DNA of 42,207 nt from Bacillota bacterium (GCA_021797675.1 JAJZZH010000134.1:1-42207), one strand, 5' to 3'. Shown: positions 14,871 through 22,553, counted from the first letter of the stretch. Made by a program: numbers and translations. The notes: generated by a model from the sequence alone, not told the origin.

Positions 14871-17594
14871 TTACTGCACCGGCACGTTATAGTTGAAGCC
14901 GGCGTTGTTGTCCCAGGTGCCGCTTTGGTTTTGGAAGGCCGCGTTGAATTCGGTGGCGCCGCTCGGCATCGTGATCGTGGCCGCCCACGTCCCGTTTCCC
15001 TGGGGCCGCATCGGGGTATCGGTGACGTCGCTCCATCCGTTAATTCCCCAGTGCATGTCGACGGACGTGGCCGTCGGCGCCAGTGAGCCATAGTAATACA
15101 CGGTTTCCGTCTGGCCGGCGGTGAGGGGTTGGGGATTCGTGGTCACCGGGCTTGGCATCTGAATCTCCAGATTGTAATTGTTGCCGCCGTTGTTGTCCCA
15201 GGTGCCATTTTGGTTTTCGAAGGCCGCATTGAGCCGCGTGCCCACCGGGATCTTCACGGCGGCCCGCCAGGATCCGTTGGGCTCTTGGGTCATGGGCGTA
15301 TTGATCACCGACTGCCATCCGTCGTAACCCCAGTGCATGATGAGCGACGTCGATCCCTGGGCTAGCGATCCGTCATAATAAATCGACGCGGTCTGGCCCG
15401 CGGTGAGTGGGCTCGGATTCGAACTGACCGTCCGCAAGCTGGCACCGGCCACCAACGGCCCGCCCGCCTGCTCCAAAATGGTCGCGTAATGCCCGTCTAG
15501 CGTCATGGAAAGATTGCCTTGAGCATCAACCGTATAATGCGAGGGCTCCGTGACTCCTGCCACTAACGGCGTCACGTTGGTCAACGTGCTGCCAATCGGG
15601 CACCCGGCGTCGGCGGCGGAAATGGTCTCGGTTTGCGCCGTGTTGCTATTATTCAACACCACGATCATCCGGTAGTTGGCGTCAAAGCGTGCATACGCAT
15701 AGACATTCGTGCTATTGTCGGCGGCAAGGGTCAAGAATGACCCGTCCCTCAGCGCAGAGTACTGATGGCGAAGGGCGATCAGATCGTGATAGAGCTGAAA
15801 AACGCTGTTGCCGCCGTTGGCCACCTGACTCCAGTCGAACGTCCAGCGCTTGCCGGGGTCGTTGGTCCCCCCGCCCAGCATGCCGTATTCGTCGCCATAG
15901 TAGATGGTCGGCAGCCCTGGGTAGGTAAACTCTAAAAATGCCCCCAGATAATCCTTCCAGTAGTTGGGGGTGCCGCCGTAGGGCTCGATAAACGTGCTGC
16001 CGTTCGGCTCCGTGTACGTTTTGTACTGAATCGCCTCCGCGGCTCGCTCGCCAAAGCGCGGCGTGTCCTGGGTGCTGAGCTGGTTGACCTGGGTCAGCTG
16101 GGCGGCCCGGGGGGCCTGGATGAGGGTATTGTGCAGCCACTGGTTGAGCTGCGTGGGATCGATGCTGGCCGCGTTGAACCCCTCGCCATAACCGGTAACC
16201 CATTCGGAGGCCGGGTTTAAAAACCCGTTATAGTTGACCTGACCATCCCACTGGTGACCGCCCAGCCACTCCCAGGCCTGGGAATTGTTGAAAAATTCGC
16301 CGAAGACGTACGCATTGGGATTCACCGCCTTGACCGACCGTCGAAATTCGCGCCACACGGAGTGGTTGGTGGGATCTTGATAGTTGCCGTTGGCCTGCGG
16401 CGCATACCCGTTTTTCCCGACGTCGCCCGGATCGTCAAGGCGCCAGCCGTCGATGCCGTAGGGCGGACTGAGATAGTGTTGCGCCACGCTGGTGCTGGTG
16501 CCATACATTTCGGCCCGCAGCGACATCGATCCGTAATTCAACTTCGGCAGGTTGGCGGTCCCGTAAAAGGTGGCATATTGCGTTGGCCAGTTGGTAAACG
16601 TGTACCATGGGTAATATTGGCTCGACTGACTCGCTTGCGCGGACTGAAACCAGGGATTGCTCGCGCCGGTAAAGGTGAAGGGCCCGTCGAGCACGATGCG
16701 CCCCTTTTGGCCGGCCGTGTCGGTGGATGCATGCAGGTCGGCGATGAGCTGCTTGAGCGCGGTGTTCCCGCCGAAATGGGGATCGACGGCAAGGTAGTTT
16801 TGGGTGTCATATTTGTGGTTGGTGTTGGAGGTGAAGATGGGGGTTAAATAGACGATGTTGGCCCCCAGCGTCTTCATGATGTACGGCAGTTTTTGGTCTA
16901 TACCTTCGAGGTCCCCGCCGGCAAAGGCCACCTCATCGCTGCCCGAAGGGTCGCCGAGCTCGGGATCTTGCCCCCACGCCAACTGCACCGTCGGATGGCC
17001 ATACCACGAATATTCGCCATTGGTGACGTCATTCTCCGTATTGCCATTGTAAAACCGGTCCACAAAAATCTGGTACTGAACGCTCCCCTGAGCCCAACTG
17101 GGGGTGGTAAACGCGGGAGCAATCCAAAAGTCCCCGCCAGTGGGGTTGGTGGTATTGATCGACGGCGGCGTCGAAGACGGGCCGAAACCGTTGTAATACG
17201 CCGTACTGGAGCCATCGTTGGCTTGAAAGTAGTAAAACTGGGGGTCGGGACTCGCGGGCAGGGTGGCGCGCCAGAAGGCATAGCGTCCGTTGACATCCGC
17301 CCCGGCATCGGTCATGGCGTAGGCGCTAGTCGTTTGGGTGACCGTATTGTAATCGATGACTTCGGCACTGGTTAGATTCTTGTTGGTAGCCCGCAATGTC
17401 AGCGTAACCGGGTCGACGGTCGACGGCTCCTGCGGGTGGAAATACTGCGGCCCTTGGTCGGCAAAGAGGCCGTCCCACTGCACCGTGGAAGTTGCCGCTT
17501 GGGCCGACAAAGGCCATGCCAAGACGCCAATCCCCAGCACGGCCGTGATGGCCAGCGCCGACCTAGACGATCGTGACCTTCGCCGTGCGTCCAT
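14871..17594 (-). CDS. Secreted GH13 amylase-type enzyme with two C-terminal CBM25-like starch-binding domains
   Basis: This is a 907-residue exported alpha-glucan hydrolase. The signal peptide (about 1-34) ends in SAQAA. There is an N-terminal domain (about 38-165), then a GH13 barrel with nucleophile Asp387 (GIDGWRLDDPG), acid/base Glu433 (VFGEFF) and Asp510 (LSTQDTPRF). Region I is LDGPFTFTG, so the usual Asn and His are Thr307 and Phe308, and region IV has Gln509 instead of His. The C-terminus carries two tandem CBM25-like modules (about 728-812 and 822-907), each with an HWGxxGW motif and a WDNN motif, which bind raw starch. It is first in the cluster, with its own promoter and operator. 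The RBS is weak (GGGGG about 10 bases upstream). Confidence 0.88.
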   Translation of the reverse strand: MDARRRSRSSRSALAITAVLGIGVLAWPLSAQAATSTVQWDGLFADQGPQYFHPQEPSTVDPVTLTLRATNKNLTSAEVIDYNTVTQTTSAYAMTDAGADVNGRYAFWRATLPASPDPQFYYFQANDGSSTAYYNGFGPSSTPPSINTTNPTGGDFWIAPAFTTPSWAQGSVQYQIFVDRFYNGNTENDVTNGEYSWYGHPTVQLAWGQDPELGDPSGSDEVAFAGGDLEGIDQKLPYIMKTLGANIVYLTPIFTSNTNHKYDTQNYLAVDPHFGGNTALKQLIADLHASTDTAGQKGRIVLDGPFTFTGASNPWFQSAQASQSSQYYPWYTFTNWPTQYATFYGTANLPKLNYGSMSLRAEMYGTSTSVAQHYLSPPYGIDGWRLDDPGDVGKNGYAPQANGNYQDPTNHSVWREFRRSVKAVNPNAYVFGEFFNNSQAWEWLGGHQWDGQVNYNGFLNPASEWVTGYGEGFNAASIDPTQLNQWLHNTLIQAPRAAQLTQVNQLSTQDTPRFGERAAEAIQYKTYTEPNGSTFIEPYGGTPNYWKDYLGAFLEFTYPGLPTIYYGDEYGMLGGGTNDPGKRWTFDWSQVANGGNSVFQLYHDLIALRHQYSALRDGSFLTLAADNSTNVYAYARFDANYRMIVVLNNSNTAQTETISAADAGCPIGSTLTNVTPLVAGVTEPSHYTVDAQGNLSMTLDGHYATILEQAGGPLVAGASLRTVSSNPSPLTAGQTASIYYDGSLAQGSTSLIMHWGYDGWQSVINTPMTQEPNGSWRAAVKIPVGTRLNAAFENQNGTWDNNGGNNYNLEIQMPSPVTTNPQPLTAGQTETVYYYGSLAPTATSVDMHWGINGWSDVTDTPMRPQGNGTWAATITMPSGATEFNAAFQNQSGTWDNNAGFNYNVPVQ
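14874..15131 (-). repeat. CBM25-like module coding repeat, copy 2
   Basis: This encodes the last module of the GH13 enzyme (residues 822-907). It shares TAGQT, YYxGSLA, MHWG, GW, NAAF and GTWDNN with copy 1, at both protein and DNA level. It arose by internal duplication. Confidence 0.8.
15159..15413 (-). repeat. CBM25-like module coding repeat, copy 1
   Basis: This encodes residues 728-812 of the same enzyme, with HWGYDGW and GTWDNNGGNN motifs. A short linker separates it from copy 2. Confidence 0.8.
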
Positions 17595-17765
17595 GGCTTG
17601 AATACCCCCGATCTATTGCTTTTGCTTTATGATTTGGCATCGAATCAACCCGGACTGCCTCGACGTTGTCCGGGGCGCCGCAACCTCACGGGCGTCAAGC
17701 GATTCCCCGCGCTCCGCGACGATGCGTTCCCGCCTGGCGCGGCATGATGGACTTGAAGACCATTT
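17595..17765 (-). other. Untranslated leader of the secreted GH13 operon
   Basis: About 190 bases lie between the expected transcription start (near 17780) and the ATG at 17594. The only structure I see is a short inverted repeat CCCGGAC/GTCCGGG near 17650-17675. I do not recognise a riboswitch. Confidence 0.4.
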
Positions 17766-17779
17766 TGGTAACGTTTGCA
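17766..17779 (-). promoter_or_regulatory. LacI-type operator at the GH13 operon start
   Basis: The plus strand reads TGGTAACGTTTGCA, a close match to the malE operator in core and flanks (TGG-AACGTTT-CA). It begins about 8 bases after the -10 box, overlapping the transcription start. The same LacI protein (8053-9105) probably controls both promoters. Confidence 0.62.
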
Positions 17780-17786
17780 TGATAGC

Positions 17787-17815
17787 ATCCTAACCACCCT
17801 AGATCGTTCTGTCAA
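17787..17815 (-). promoter_or_regulatory. Sigma-A type promoter of the secreted GH13 operon
   Basis: On the minus strand TTGACA (17810-17815) is followed after 17 bases by TAGGAT (17787-17792). The operator sits directly downstream. Confidence 0.62.
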
Positions 17816-18094
17816 CGTCGGACATTGCGAAGTATCCAACGCTACCGACAGCGGACCACAAATCAGGAATCGTCACGTGGCTCACCATGTTCTCTCGGCG
17901 GTGCCCACCTCCGATCGGGGAGCCCGGTCATACGGGTCGTTCAGGCGCCAACGGGCAGCAAAGTTCGGTTGCCCGCAGGGAAACCGCAAGGCGACGGTGC
18001 TGGGCCTGGATGCCAGGCGGTCGATAAATGTCGATTCTACGACTTACGACACGCGAGTGTCTGCGGCATCCTATCACGAAAAGGAGGACTAATC
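17816..18094 (+). other. Leader region before the small-gene cluster
   Basis: No complete gene is supported. Several short inverted repeats occur: CGGGCA/TGCCCG around 17950-17975 and GCCTGG/CCAGGC at about 18003-18018. One plus-strand frame contains CRFYDLRHASV (about 18020-18055), like the DLRH box of tyrosine recombinases, and could be the last trace of an integrase. A strong AAAGGAGG lies at about 18080-18087 before the next ORF. Confidence 0.35.
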
Positions 18095-18284
18095 ATGATA
18101 TTTCGCGAACTCTTTCAGCAGCTTATGACATTAACCCAAACGATTGCCGAAGATCCCCATTTCACCCGACGAGCGGACGGCGTTAACGCTCGTGGGCTAT
18201 GAGAACTTTGATCGTTTGACCATAGACCCTGTCATTCACGCGATTTTAGCGAAGGAGGATGAACCATCATGGACCCCATCGTGA
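18095..18284 (+). pseudogene. Small unknown protein, frameshifted
   Basis: A strong AAAGGAGG followed by ATG 18095 opens a 35-residue frame that stops at 18202. At about 18164-18168 an extra C in CACCCGAC seems to break the frame. Reading on in the next frame gives a coding-looking tail (TALTLVGYENFDRL, then PVIHAILAKEDEP) to a stop at 18282-18284. Removing one C joins both into about 62 residues. The repaired frame overlaps the start of the next gene by 16 bases, as in a coupled operon. No function is recognised. It could be a sequencing error, a real mutation, or programmed frameshifting. Confidence 0.55.
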
Positions 18285-18655
18285 AAGAATATCGGAACCA
18301 AATCATGCGGGCTGCCCAGCAGTATCACTGGATCGTACAGGAAGACCCCGCACCGGATGATCGCGACGCCCGCCTTACCATCCGCCACGGCGTCTCGTCT
18401 TGCCCGATGTTGTTGTATCACACCGGAAAAATTGTTGTCCAAGGCAAGGCCAGCCCCTTACGCGACACGTTGATAGACATGGGGCATCAGTTAAAGGCGG
18501 GAGAACAGTTGTCTGACGTCCCCATGGGGATGCCAGATCCCGATGAGGCGATTCAGGAATTGCATCAGTTGTCTGCATTGCTCCCCACTCTCGATTCGTT
18601 AGCCGCCCAGCTCGCCGCAGAAGCCGCCGTAACCTATCAACATCAGGCCTGCTAG
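18269..18655 (+). CDS. Hypothetical protein, faint resemblance to the RNase HIII N-terminal (DUF3378) domain
   Basis: This is a 128-residue soluble protein with GAAGGAGG 9 bases before the ATG. The middle part, with MLLYHTGKIVVQGKAS followed by an amphipathic helix, looks like the TYxSGKxxxQG pattern of the TBP-like N-terminal domain of RNase HIII, but no RNase H catalytic domain follows. The C-terminal third is a predicted helix rich in Leu and Ala (IQELHQLSALLPTLDSLAAQL). It is the second gene of a three-gene set with the frameshifted 18095 gene and the 18692 gene. A nucleic-acid-binding role is only a guess from the motif. Confidence 0.6.
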   Translation: MDPIVKEYRNQIMRAAQQYHWIVQEDPAPDDRDARLTIRHGVSSCPMLLYHTGKIVVQGKASPLRDTLIDMGHQLKAGEQLSDVPMGMPDPDEAIQELHQLSALLPTLDSLAAQLAAEAAVTYQHQAC

Positions 18656-18691
18656 GCGACCGCATTCCTGTTGGGCGCGAGTTCTGAGCGC

Positions 18692-19030
18692 ATGATACTG
18701 TTGCTCATCGACGCCTTTGCAAATACGCTTCCTCCCACGGAGCGCGAAGTGTATCAACGGCGTTTGCAGAAACAGCCCGCGTTAGCACGGCAGTGGGAGG
18801 TATTTCGGGAGCTTTGGCACCGATCTCCCTTGCGCAAAGAAGCGCCTCATGATTTAGACGCGGAGATTACCCAAACCTTTCAGTTTACGCGTATTTGTCG
18901 CAATGAAGCTGGACATCCCCAGTTACCGCCCCGCTTTGATTGTGAGCTCTTGCGAGCGCATTTGGCATATTTTCGCCGCTATTTGACGGCTCTTCAGGGC
19001 TTGATTGACTTGTGCCATGGTCAGGCCTGA
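18692..19030 (+). CDS. Hypothetical protein, third gene of the small cluster
   Basis: This is about 112 residues from ATG 18692, or 119 from TTG 18671; neither start has a good ribosome binding site. The N-terminus (MILLLIDAFANTLPPTEREVYQRRLQKQP) is helical. No domain is recognised. It follows the 128-residue gene by 36 bases in the same direction, so co-transcription is likely. A GCCGATGAC hairpin lies 33 bases after its stop and may end the transcript. Confidence 0.5.
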   Translation: MILLLIDAFANTLPPTEREVYQRRLQKQPALARQWEVFRELWHRSPLRKEAPHDLDAEITQTFQFTRICRNEAGHPQLPPRFDCELLRAHLAYFRRYLTALQGLIDLCHGQA

Positions 19031-19062
19031 TTTGCAGCTAGTCTATCTAGGCCGTCGTGTTG

Positions 19063-19095
19063 GCCGATGACGGCACGATTGCGGCGGTCATCGGC
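19063..19095 (+). terminator. Hairpin after the small-gene cluster
   Basis: This is an inverted repeat GCCGATGAC / GTCATCGGC with a 15-base loop. It has no T-run, so termination is uncertain. Confidence 0.4.
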
Positions 19096-19153
19096 TAAGT
19101 CGGCTAGGGGCCCGCTGGTTGCTAGCCCCAGGCGGTTGTTCGAAGTCAATGAC

Positions 19154-19184
19154 CCCCACCTGAGCCTTCGGGTTTGAGGTGGGG
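19154..19184. repeat. Stable hairpin with UUCG tetraloop
   Basis: The arms CCCCACCTGAGCC and GGTTTGAGGTGGGG enclose TTCG, giving an 8-bp outer stem and an inner stem capped by the very stable C(UUCG)G loop. Such hairpins occur at ends of IS200/IS605-type elements and as terminators. No T-run follows, so an element end or a small structured RNA is possible. Confidence 0.5.
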
Positions 19185-19846
19185 CTTACCAGGAGACTCT
19201 GGCAACGTGAGCATTGTACTATGACCGTCTTTCTGGATCTTGCACAATGACTGCTATCCGTCTAAATATGCCGAGCCCATCGGTTTGGCTCATTGATGCA
19301 CAAATAGAACAATCAAGCCCATCGTAGGTCATCGTATATTGCGAGTTGCTTTGCTCCGAGAACTGGCCTCAACGGTCGATAGCAGTCTTTGTGCAAGAAC
19401 CGATAAATGTGGCAACGGTCTCCTCAACAAAAGCCCCGGCGGCCTGCTAACGAATTCCTCCTAAAGGCACCCAGCGTCCCCACCGCCGCACCTCTGGCAC
19501 CGGCGCTTGGCCCTGGGGGGCGATCGTCGCCCACCACGAGGTCTGGGCGCGCGAGGTCGAAGCACCCGCAGCCTGACCGCCGCCGCGAAAGCGGTGAGGG
19601 CGCGCCACGTCCTATATTGGGCCGTGACACGATCTGGTAAACCCAATTCGGGGTATCGCTTGCCCTTATTCCCGAGACTCCCACGGTCAAGAATGAACGG
19701 TTCAATTATGCCGGTACTTGCCGAAACCCACTTAATGTACTCTTGGCTTTTATGAAAAGGCACTCATAGTCACTGGTTGTTATGAGGCATTGGCGGAACG
19801 GAACCCCCAGCGGAGCGAATCTGGCACTCAATGCCATGCCGCTGAC
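19185..19846. other. Intergenic, no supported gene
   Basis: This stretch is about 660 bases long. Open frames at 19407-19763 on either strand are arginine- and proline-rich without any recognisable domain. The region is probably worn-down mobile DNA. Confidence 0.45.
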
Positions 19847-19860
19847 CTAGCAGAAGTTTC
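19847..19860 (+). repeat. Left inverted repeat of the IS1634-like element
   Basis: CTAGCAGAAGTTTC is the exact reverse complement of 21801-21814. Confidence 0.8.
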
Positions 19861-20002
19861 TTCATTTGGCCCCGCATTGCCCCGAAACCCGCGCCGTGTC
19901 CCAAAAGGGCGCATTATACAAACATTCGTTATGCATTAAGGGCTATGGAAATCGAAAAAATCGTGGATAGATCACCGTTTTTCTAAGGGAGATCGCAACC
20001 CG

Positions 20003-21721
20003 ATGTCGAAGAAGAAATATTATCCCACTGCGCGACGGAGGCGATCGCGAATGGCAACCATTACCAAACGGAAGGTCCACGGGCACACGTATTATTATCT
20101 GGTAGAGTCCAAACGCATTGACGGAAAACCTCGGTTAGTCTTACAGAAGTATTTAGGGCGGGCGGAAGACGTCGTGGCCCAGTTAGAAGGTCAGACCACA
20201 GAGCCCCAAAGCGTGGTCGTCGTGGAATATGGCGGCAGTCACGCCTTGTTGCAGATAGCGCGACGGCTCCGCTTGGTGGAGCACATTGACGCGGAGGCAC
20301 CCAGACGCGCCCAAGGGCTGTCCGTCGGCACCTACATCCTACTGGCCGTGCTCAACCGCGTGTTGGCGCCATACAGCAAAGCCGAGTTGGCCGACTGGTA
20401 TCATGGTACGGCGCTGTATCATGAACTCCCGGTCCGCGACGCGGACCTCACCAGTCAACGGTTTTGGGACCACATGGACTATTTGTCGGCCGAGCGGATC
20501 CGGGCCATCGAAACCGCGTTGACGCAACATATGGTGCAAGAATTTCGGCTGGACTTGTCGACCGTGGTCTACGATGCGACCAATTTTTACACCTGGATAG
20601 AGGATACCAACACCCCGTCTGAGTTGGCTCAACGGGGCCATCCAAAGCAACCTCCGACGGACCTGGGGACAATCGGTCTCGCTCTGTTGGTGACGACGGA
20701 TTTCAACATCCCGCTCCTGCACACCGTCTTTCCGGGCAATCGTGATGACAGCAAGCAAGTTCAAAGCCTTACGGAGGACCTGGTGGCACGCTATGCAGGG
20801 CTGCGGCAGGGCGTTGAGCGAGCCACCCTGATTTACGACAAGGGGAATAATTCGCAAGCGAACCCAGCGGCTGTGGATGCCAGTACCTTTCATTTTGTCG
20901 GATCCTTGCAGGCCAATTCACCGCCGGATCTGTTCGACATTCCTATCCAGGAATTTGTGCCCGTTCCCGAGCATGGGGGCGTGACCGCCTATCGGACGAC
21001 GCGGAAAGTCTTTGGGGTCGAGCGGACCATCGTGGTCACCTATAACGAAGCCCTCTATTTAGGGCAATGCCAGGGCGAATTGACGCGGCTGCGCAAGGCG
21101 CAGCAACGCCTGCAAGCGATTCAGCAGAGTGTGCAGAAAGCTCGGCGGCCACCGACGGTGGCCGCGTTAACTCAACGCGTGACGCAAGCCGTCGCCCAAG
21201 CAGGGCCTCCCATTACGCAGTGGATTGCCCCCCGCGTGGAAGGCAACGACGAGCATTCGAGGTTGACCTACACCATTGACTATGAGGCGTTTCATCGCTG
21301 GGGAGAGCGCCATGGGGGAAAAACCATTCTGTTTACGGATCACGACGACTGGTCCACGGCGGACATTATAACCGCCTATCGGGACGCCTGGCATGTGGAA
21401 TCGACGTTTCGCGATCTCAAGCACCCGTTGTGGATTCATTGGCAACCGCAATTTCACTGGACGGATGACAAAATTCGGGTACACGGCCTGATCTGCATCT
21501 TGGCGGTCACGCTGGCGCATCTCTTGCGTCGGGAATGTGCCCGGGCGGGCGTCGATCTCAGCCTGCCCGCCTTGCTGGAAGAATTGACGACAATTCAGGA
21601 GGTAGCGTGGATCTTTCCGTCGAATCATCGCACGTACTCCTACGTTACCCTGACGAATCGCTCCGCTCGGCAACAAGAGCTGATGAAGCTCTTGTCCATT
21701 CCGATGCCTGCGGCCCCATAA
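20003..21721 (+). CDS. IS1634 family DDE transposase
   Basis: This 572-residue transposase catalyses cut-and-paste movement of its element. It has a basic N-terminus (KKKYYPTARRRRSR). The DDE triad is visible as Asp in TVVYDATNFYTW, Asp in TLIYDKGNNS and Glu in AWHVESTFRDLKHPL, the Y-x2-E-FRDLK signature of IS4/IS1634-type enzymes. An insertion with coiled-coil character (RLRKAQQRLQAIQQ) lies between the second Asp and the Glu. The RBS AGGGAGA precedes the ATG. The length is normal and no lesions are seen. Confidence 0.92.
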   Translation: MSKKKYYPTARRRRSRMATITKRKVHGHTYYYLVESKRIDGKPRLVLQKYLGRAEDVVAQLEGQTTEPQSVVVVEYGGSHALLQIARRLRLVEHIDAEAPRRAQGLSVGTYILLAVLNRVLAPYSKAELADWYHGTALYHELPVRDADLTSQRFWDHMDYLSAERIRAIETALTQHMVQEFRLDLSTVVYDATNFYTWIEDTNTPSELAQRGHPKQPPTDLGTIGLALLVTTDFNIPLLHTVFPGNRDDSKQVQSLTEDLVARYAGLRQGVERATLIYDKGNNSQANPAAVDASTFHFVGSLQANSPPDLFDIPIQEFVPVPEHGGVTAYRTTRKVFGVERTIVVTYNEALYLGQCQGELTRLRKAQQRLQAIQQSVQKARRPPTVAALTQRVTQAVAQAGPPITQWIAPRVEGNDEHSRLTYTIDYEAFHRWGERHGGKTILFTDHDDWSTADIITAYRDAWHVESTFRDLKHPLWIHWQPQFHWTDDKIRVHGLICILAVTLAHLLRRECARAGVDLSLPALLEELTTIQEVAWIFPSNHRTYSYVTLTNRSARQQELMKLLSIPMPAAP

Positions 21722-21750
21722 TCCGTATACAATACGCAGATCGATCGCGG

Positions 21751-21773
21751 AACCCCTTGCGGCGCAAGGGGTT
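21751..21773. terminator. Hairpin after the IS1634-like transposase
   Basis: This is a 10-bp perfect stem AACCCCTTGC / GCAAGGGGTT with a 3-base loop, 30 bases after the transposase stop and inside the element. It ends in TTTATT, so it is a plausible weak intrinsic terminator that may also insulate the gene from read-in. Confidence 0.65.
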
Positions 21774-21800
21774 TATTGCTGCCCGAATCCTTACCTTAGG

Positions 21801-21814
21801 GAAACTTCTGCTAG
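21801..21814 (-). repeat. Right inverted repeat of the IS1634-like element
   Basis: GAAACTTCTGCTAG is the reverse complement of 19847-19860. Confidence 0.8.
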
Positions 21815-21854
21815 CAAATCGGCGCAGCGCAAAAAGCTCTATAGGGGAACAGCA

Positions 21855-21883
21855 TTGAAATTGGCTACACAGACACATATAGT
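21855..21883 (+). promoter_or_regulatory. Promoter of the RHH-PIN toxin-antitoxin pair
   Basis: TTGAAA (21855-21860), 17 bases, then TATAGT (21878-21883), just upstream of the antitoxin's RBS GGAGA and GTG start. The promoter lies just outside the right IS end. Confidence 0.6.
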
Positions 21884-21907
21884 AGGAGTAGTAAGGAGAT
21901 GGTATAG

Positions 21908-22168
21908 GTGATACGTAAACAAATTTTCATCGAGGAGCAGCAAAACCAAGCGTTAAAGCGGCTGGCACAACGAACCGGGAAGTCTGAGGGCGCCTTGATT
22001 CGGGAAGCGGTTGGGCGTCGCCTAGCCGAAGAGCAAGATGCTACCGCACTATGGGAGACGCTGCTGGAACGTTGGTCACAAGACCCCGTGAGCAACCAAC
22101 CTCGGACGTGGCGCCGGGATGACCTGTATCAGGAACGGTTGGAGAAATTCGATGCCGACCCTCATTGA
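21908..22168 (+). CDS. Ribbon-helix-helix (CopG-type) antitoxin
   Basis: This 86-residue protein has an N-terminal ribbon-helix-helix DNA-binding domain (RKQIFIEEQQNQALKRLAQR, then TGKSEGALIREAVGRRL). Its acidic/aromatic C-terminal tail (RRDDLYQERLEKFDADPH) should wrap the toxin. The start is GTG at 21908 with GGAGA 10-15 bases upstream. Its stop overlaps the PIN toxin start by 17 bases. It neutralises the toxin and probably represses the operon. Confidence 0.85.
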   Translation: MIRKQIFIEEQQNQALKRLAQRTGKSEGALIREAVGRRLAEEQDATALWETLLERWSQDPVSNQPRTWRRDDLYQERLEKFDADPH

Positions 22169-22553
22169 TACCAATATCCTGGTTTATGCTTCTGGAATAG
22201 ATGGCGATCGGAGTCGACAACAGACGGCGGTTGAAGCCTTGCGATCGCATCGCGTAGATGGTGCCTTGGGGGTCCAAGTATTAGCGGAATTCGCCAATGT
22301 CCTCATTCGCAAACGCAGGCCGCTCGGAGCGATTCAAAGGGATGTCGCCGTATTGGAACAAACTTGGAAAATAGTCGCGCCAAACGACAAAACTGTTTCG
22401 CTAGCGCTTGCAGGGGTCGAGAAGCATCAGATGAGCTTTTGGGATGCAATGCTGTGGGCGACCGCTAAGCAACACGGGCTCACGACGATTCTCAGCGAGG
22501 ACGGTCCCACGGGGACAACGGTTGGTGGAGTCCTGTACCTGTCGCCGTTTTAA
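22152..22553 (+). CDS. PIN-domain (VapC-type) ribonuclease toxin
   Basis: This is about 133 residues. The acidic metal-binding residues of PIN nucleases are visible: Asp in LIDTNILVYA, Glu in VLAEFANVL and Asp in SFWDAMLWATA. It is an RNA-cutting toxin held by the RHH antitoxin upstream, with which it overlaps by 17 bases. ATG 22152 is chosen as the start because it gives the standard MPTLIDTN PIN opening. The length is normal and it looks intact. Confidence 0.85.
   Translation: MPTLIDTNILVYASGIDGDRSRQQTAVEALRSHRVDGALGVQVLAEFANVLIRKRRPLGAIQRDVAVLEQTWKIVAPNDKTVSLALAGVEKHQMSFWDAMLWATAKQHGLTTILSEDGPTGTTVGGVLYLSPF

Larger units (their letters stand above)
19847..21814 (+). mobile_element. IS1634-like insertion sequence
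   Basis: The element is bounded by 14-bp perfect inverted repeats, CTAGCAGAAGTTTC at 19847-19860 and its complement at 21801-21814, giving about 1968 bp. It holds one intact transposase gene and a strong hairpin after it. No clear target duplication is seen (left flank GCTGAC, right flank CAAATC), so the insertion may be old or the DNA next to it rearranged. It appears potentially active. Confidence 0.8.

Noticed and set aside
12507-15086. 859-residue plus-strand open frame
   Set aside because: It lies antisense to the secreted GH13 genes, has no domain and is a side effect of the high GC content.
17940-18030. c-di-GMP riboswitch-like bases (GGGAAACC, GCAAGGCGACGG)
   Set aside because: The order of conserved blocks does not fit the GEMM consensus, and the AAAGCC loop is missing.
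19407-19763. Open frames on both strands
   Set aside because: Low-complexity Arg/Pro/Ala-rich translations; mutually overlapping; no motifs.
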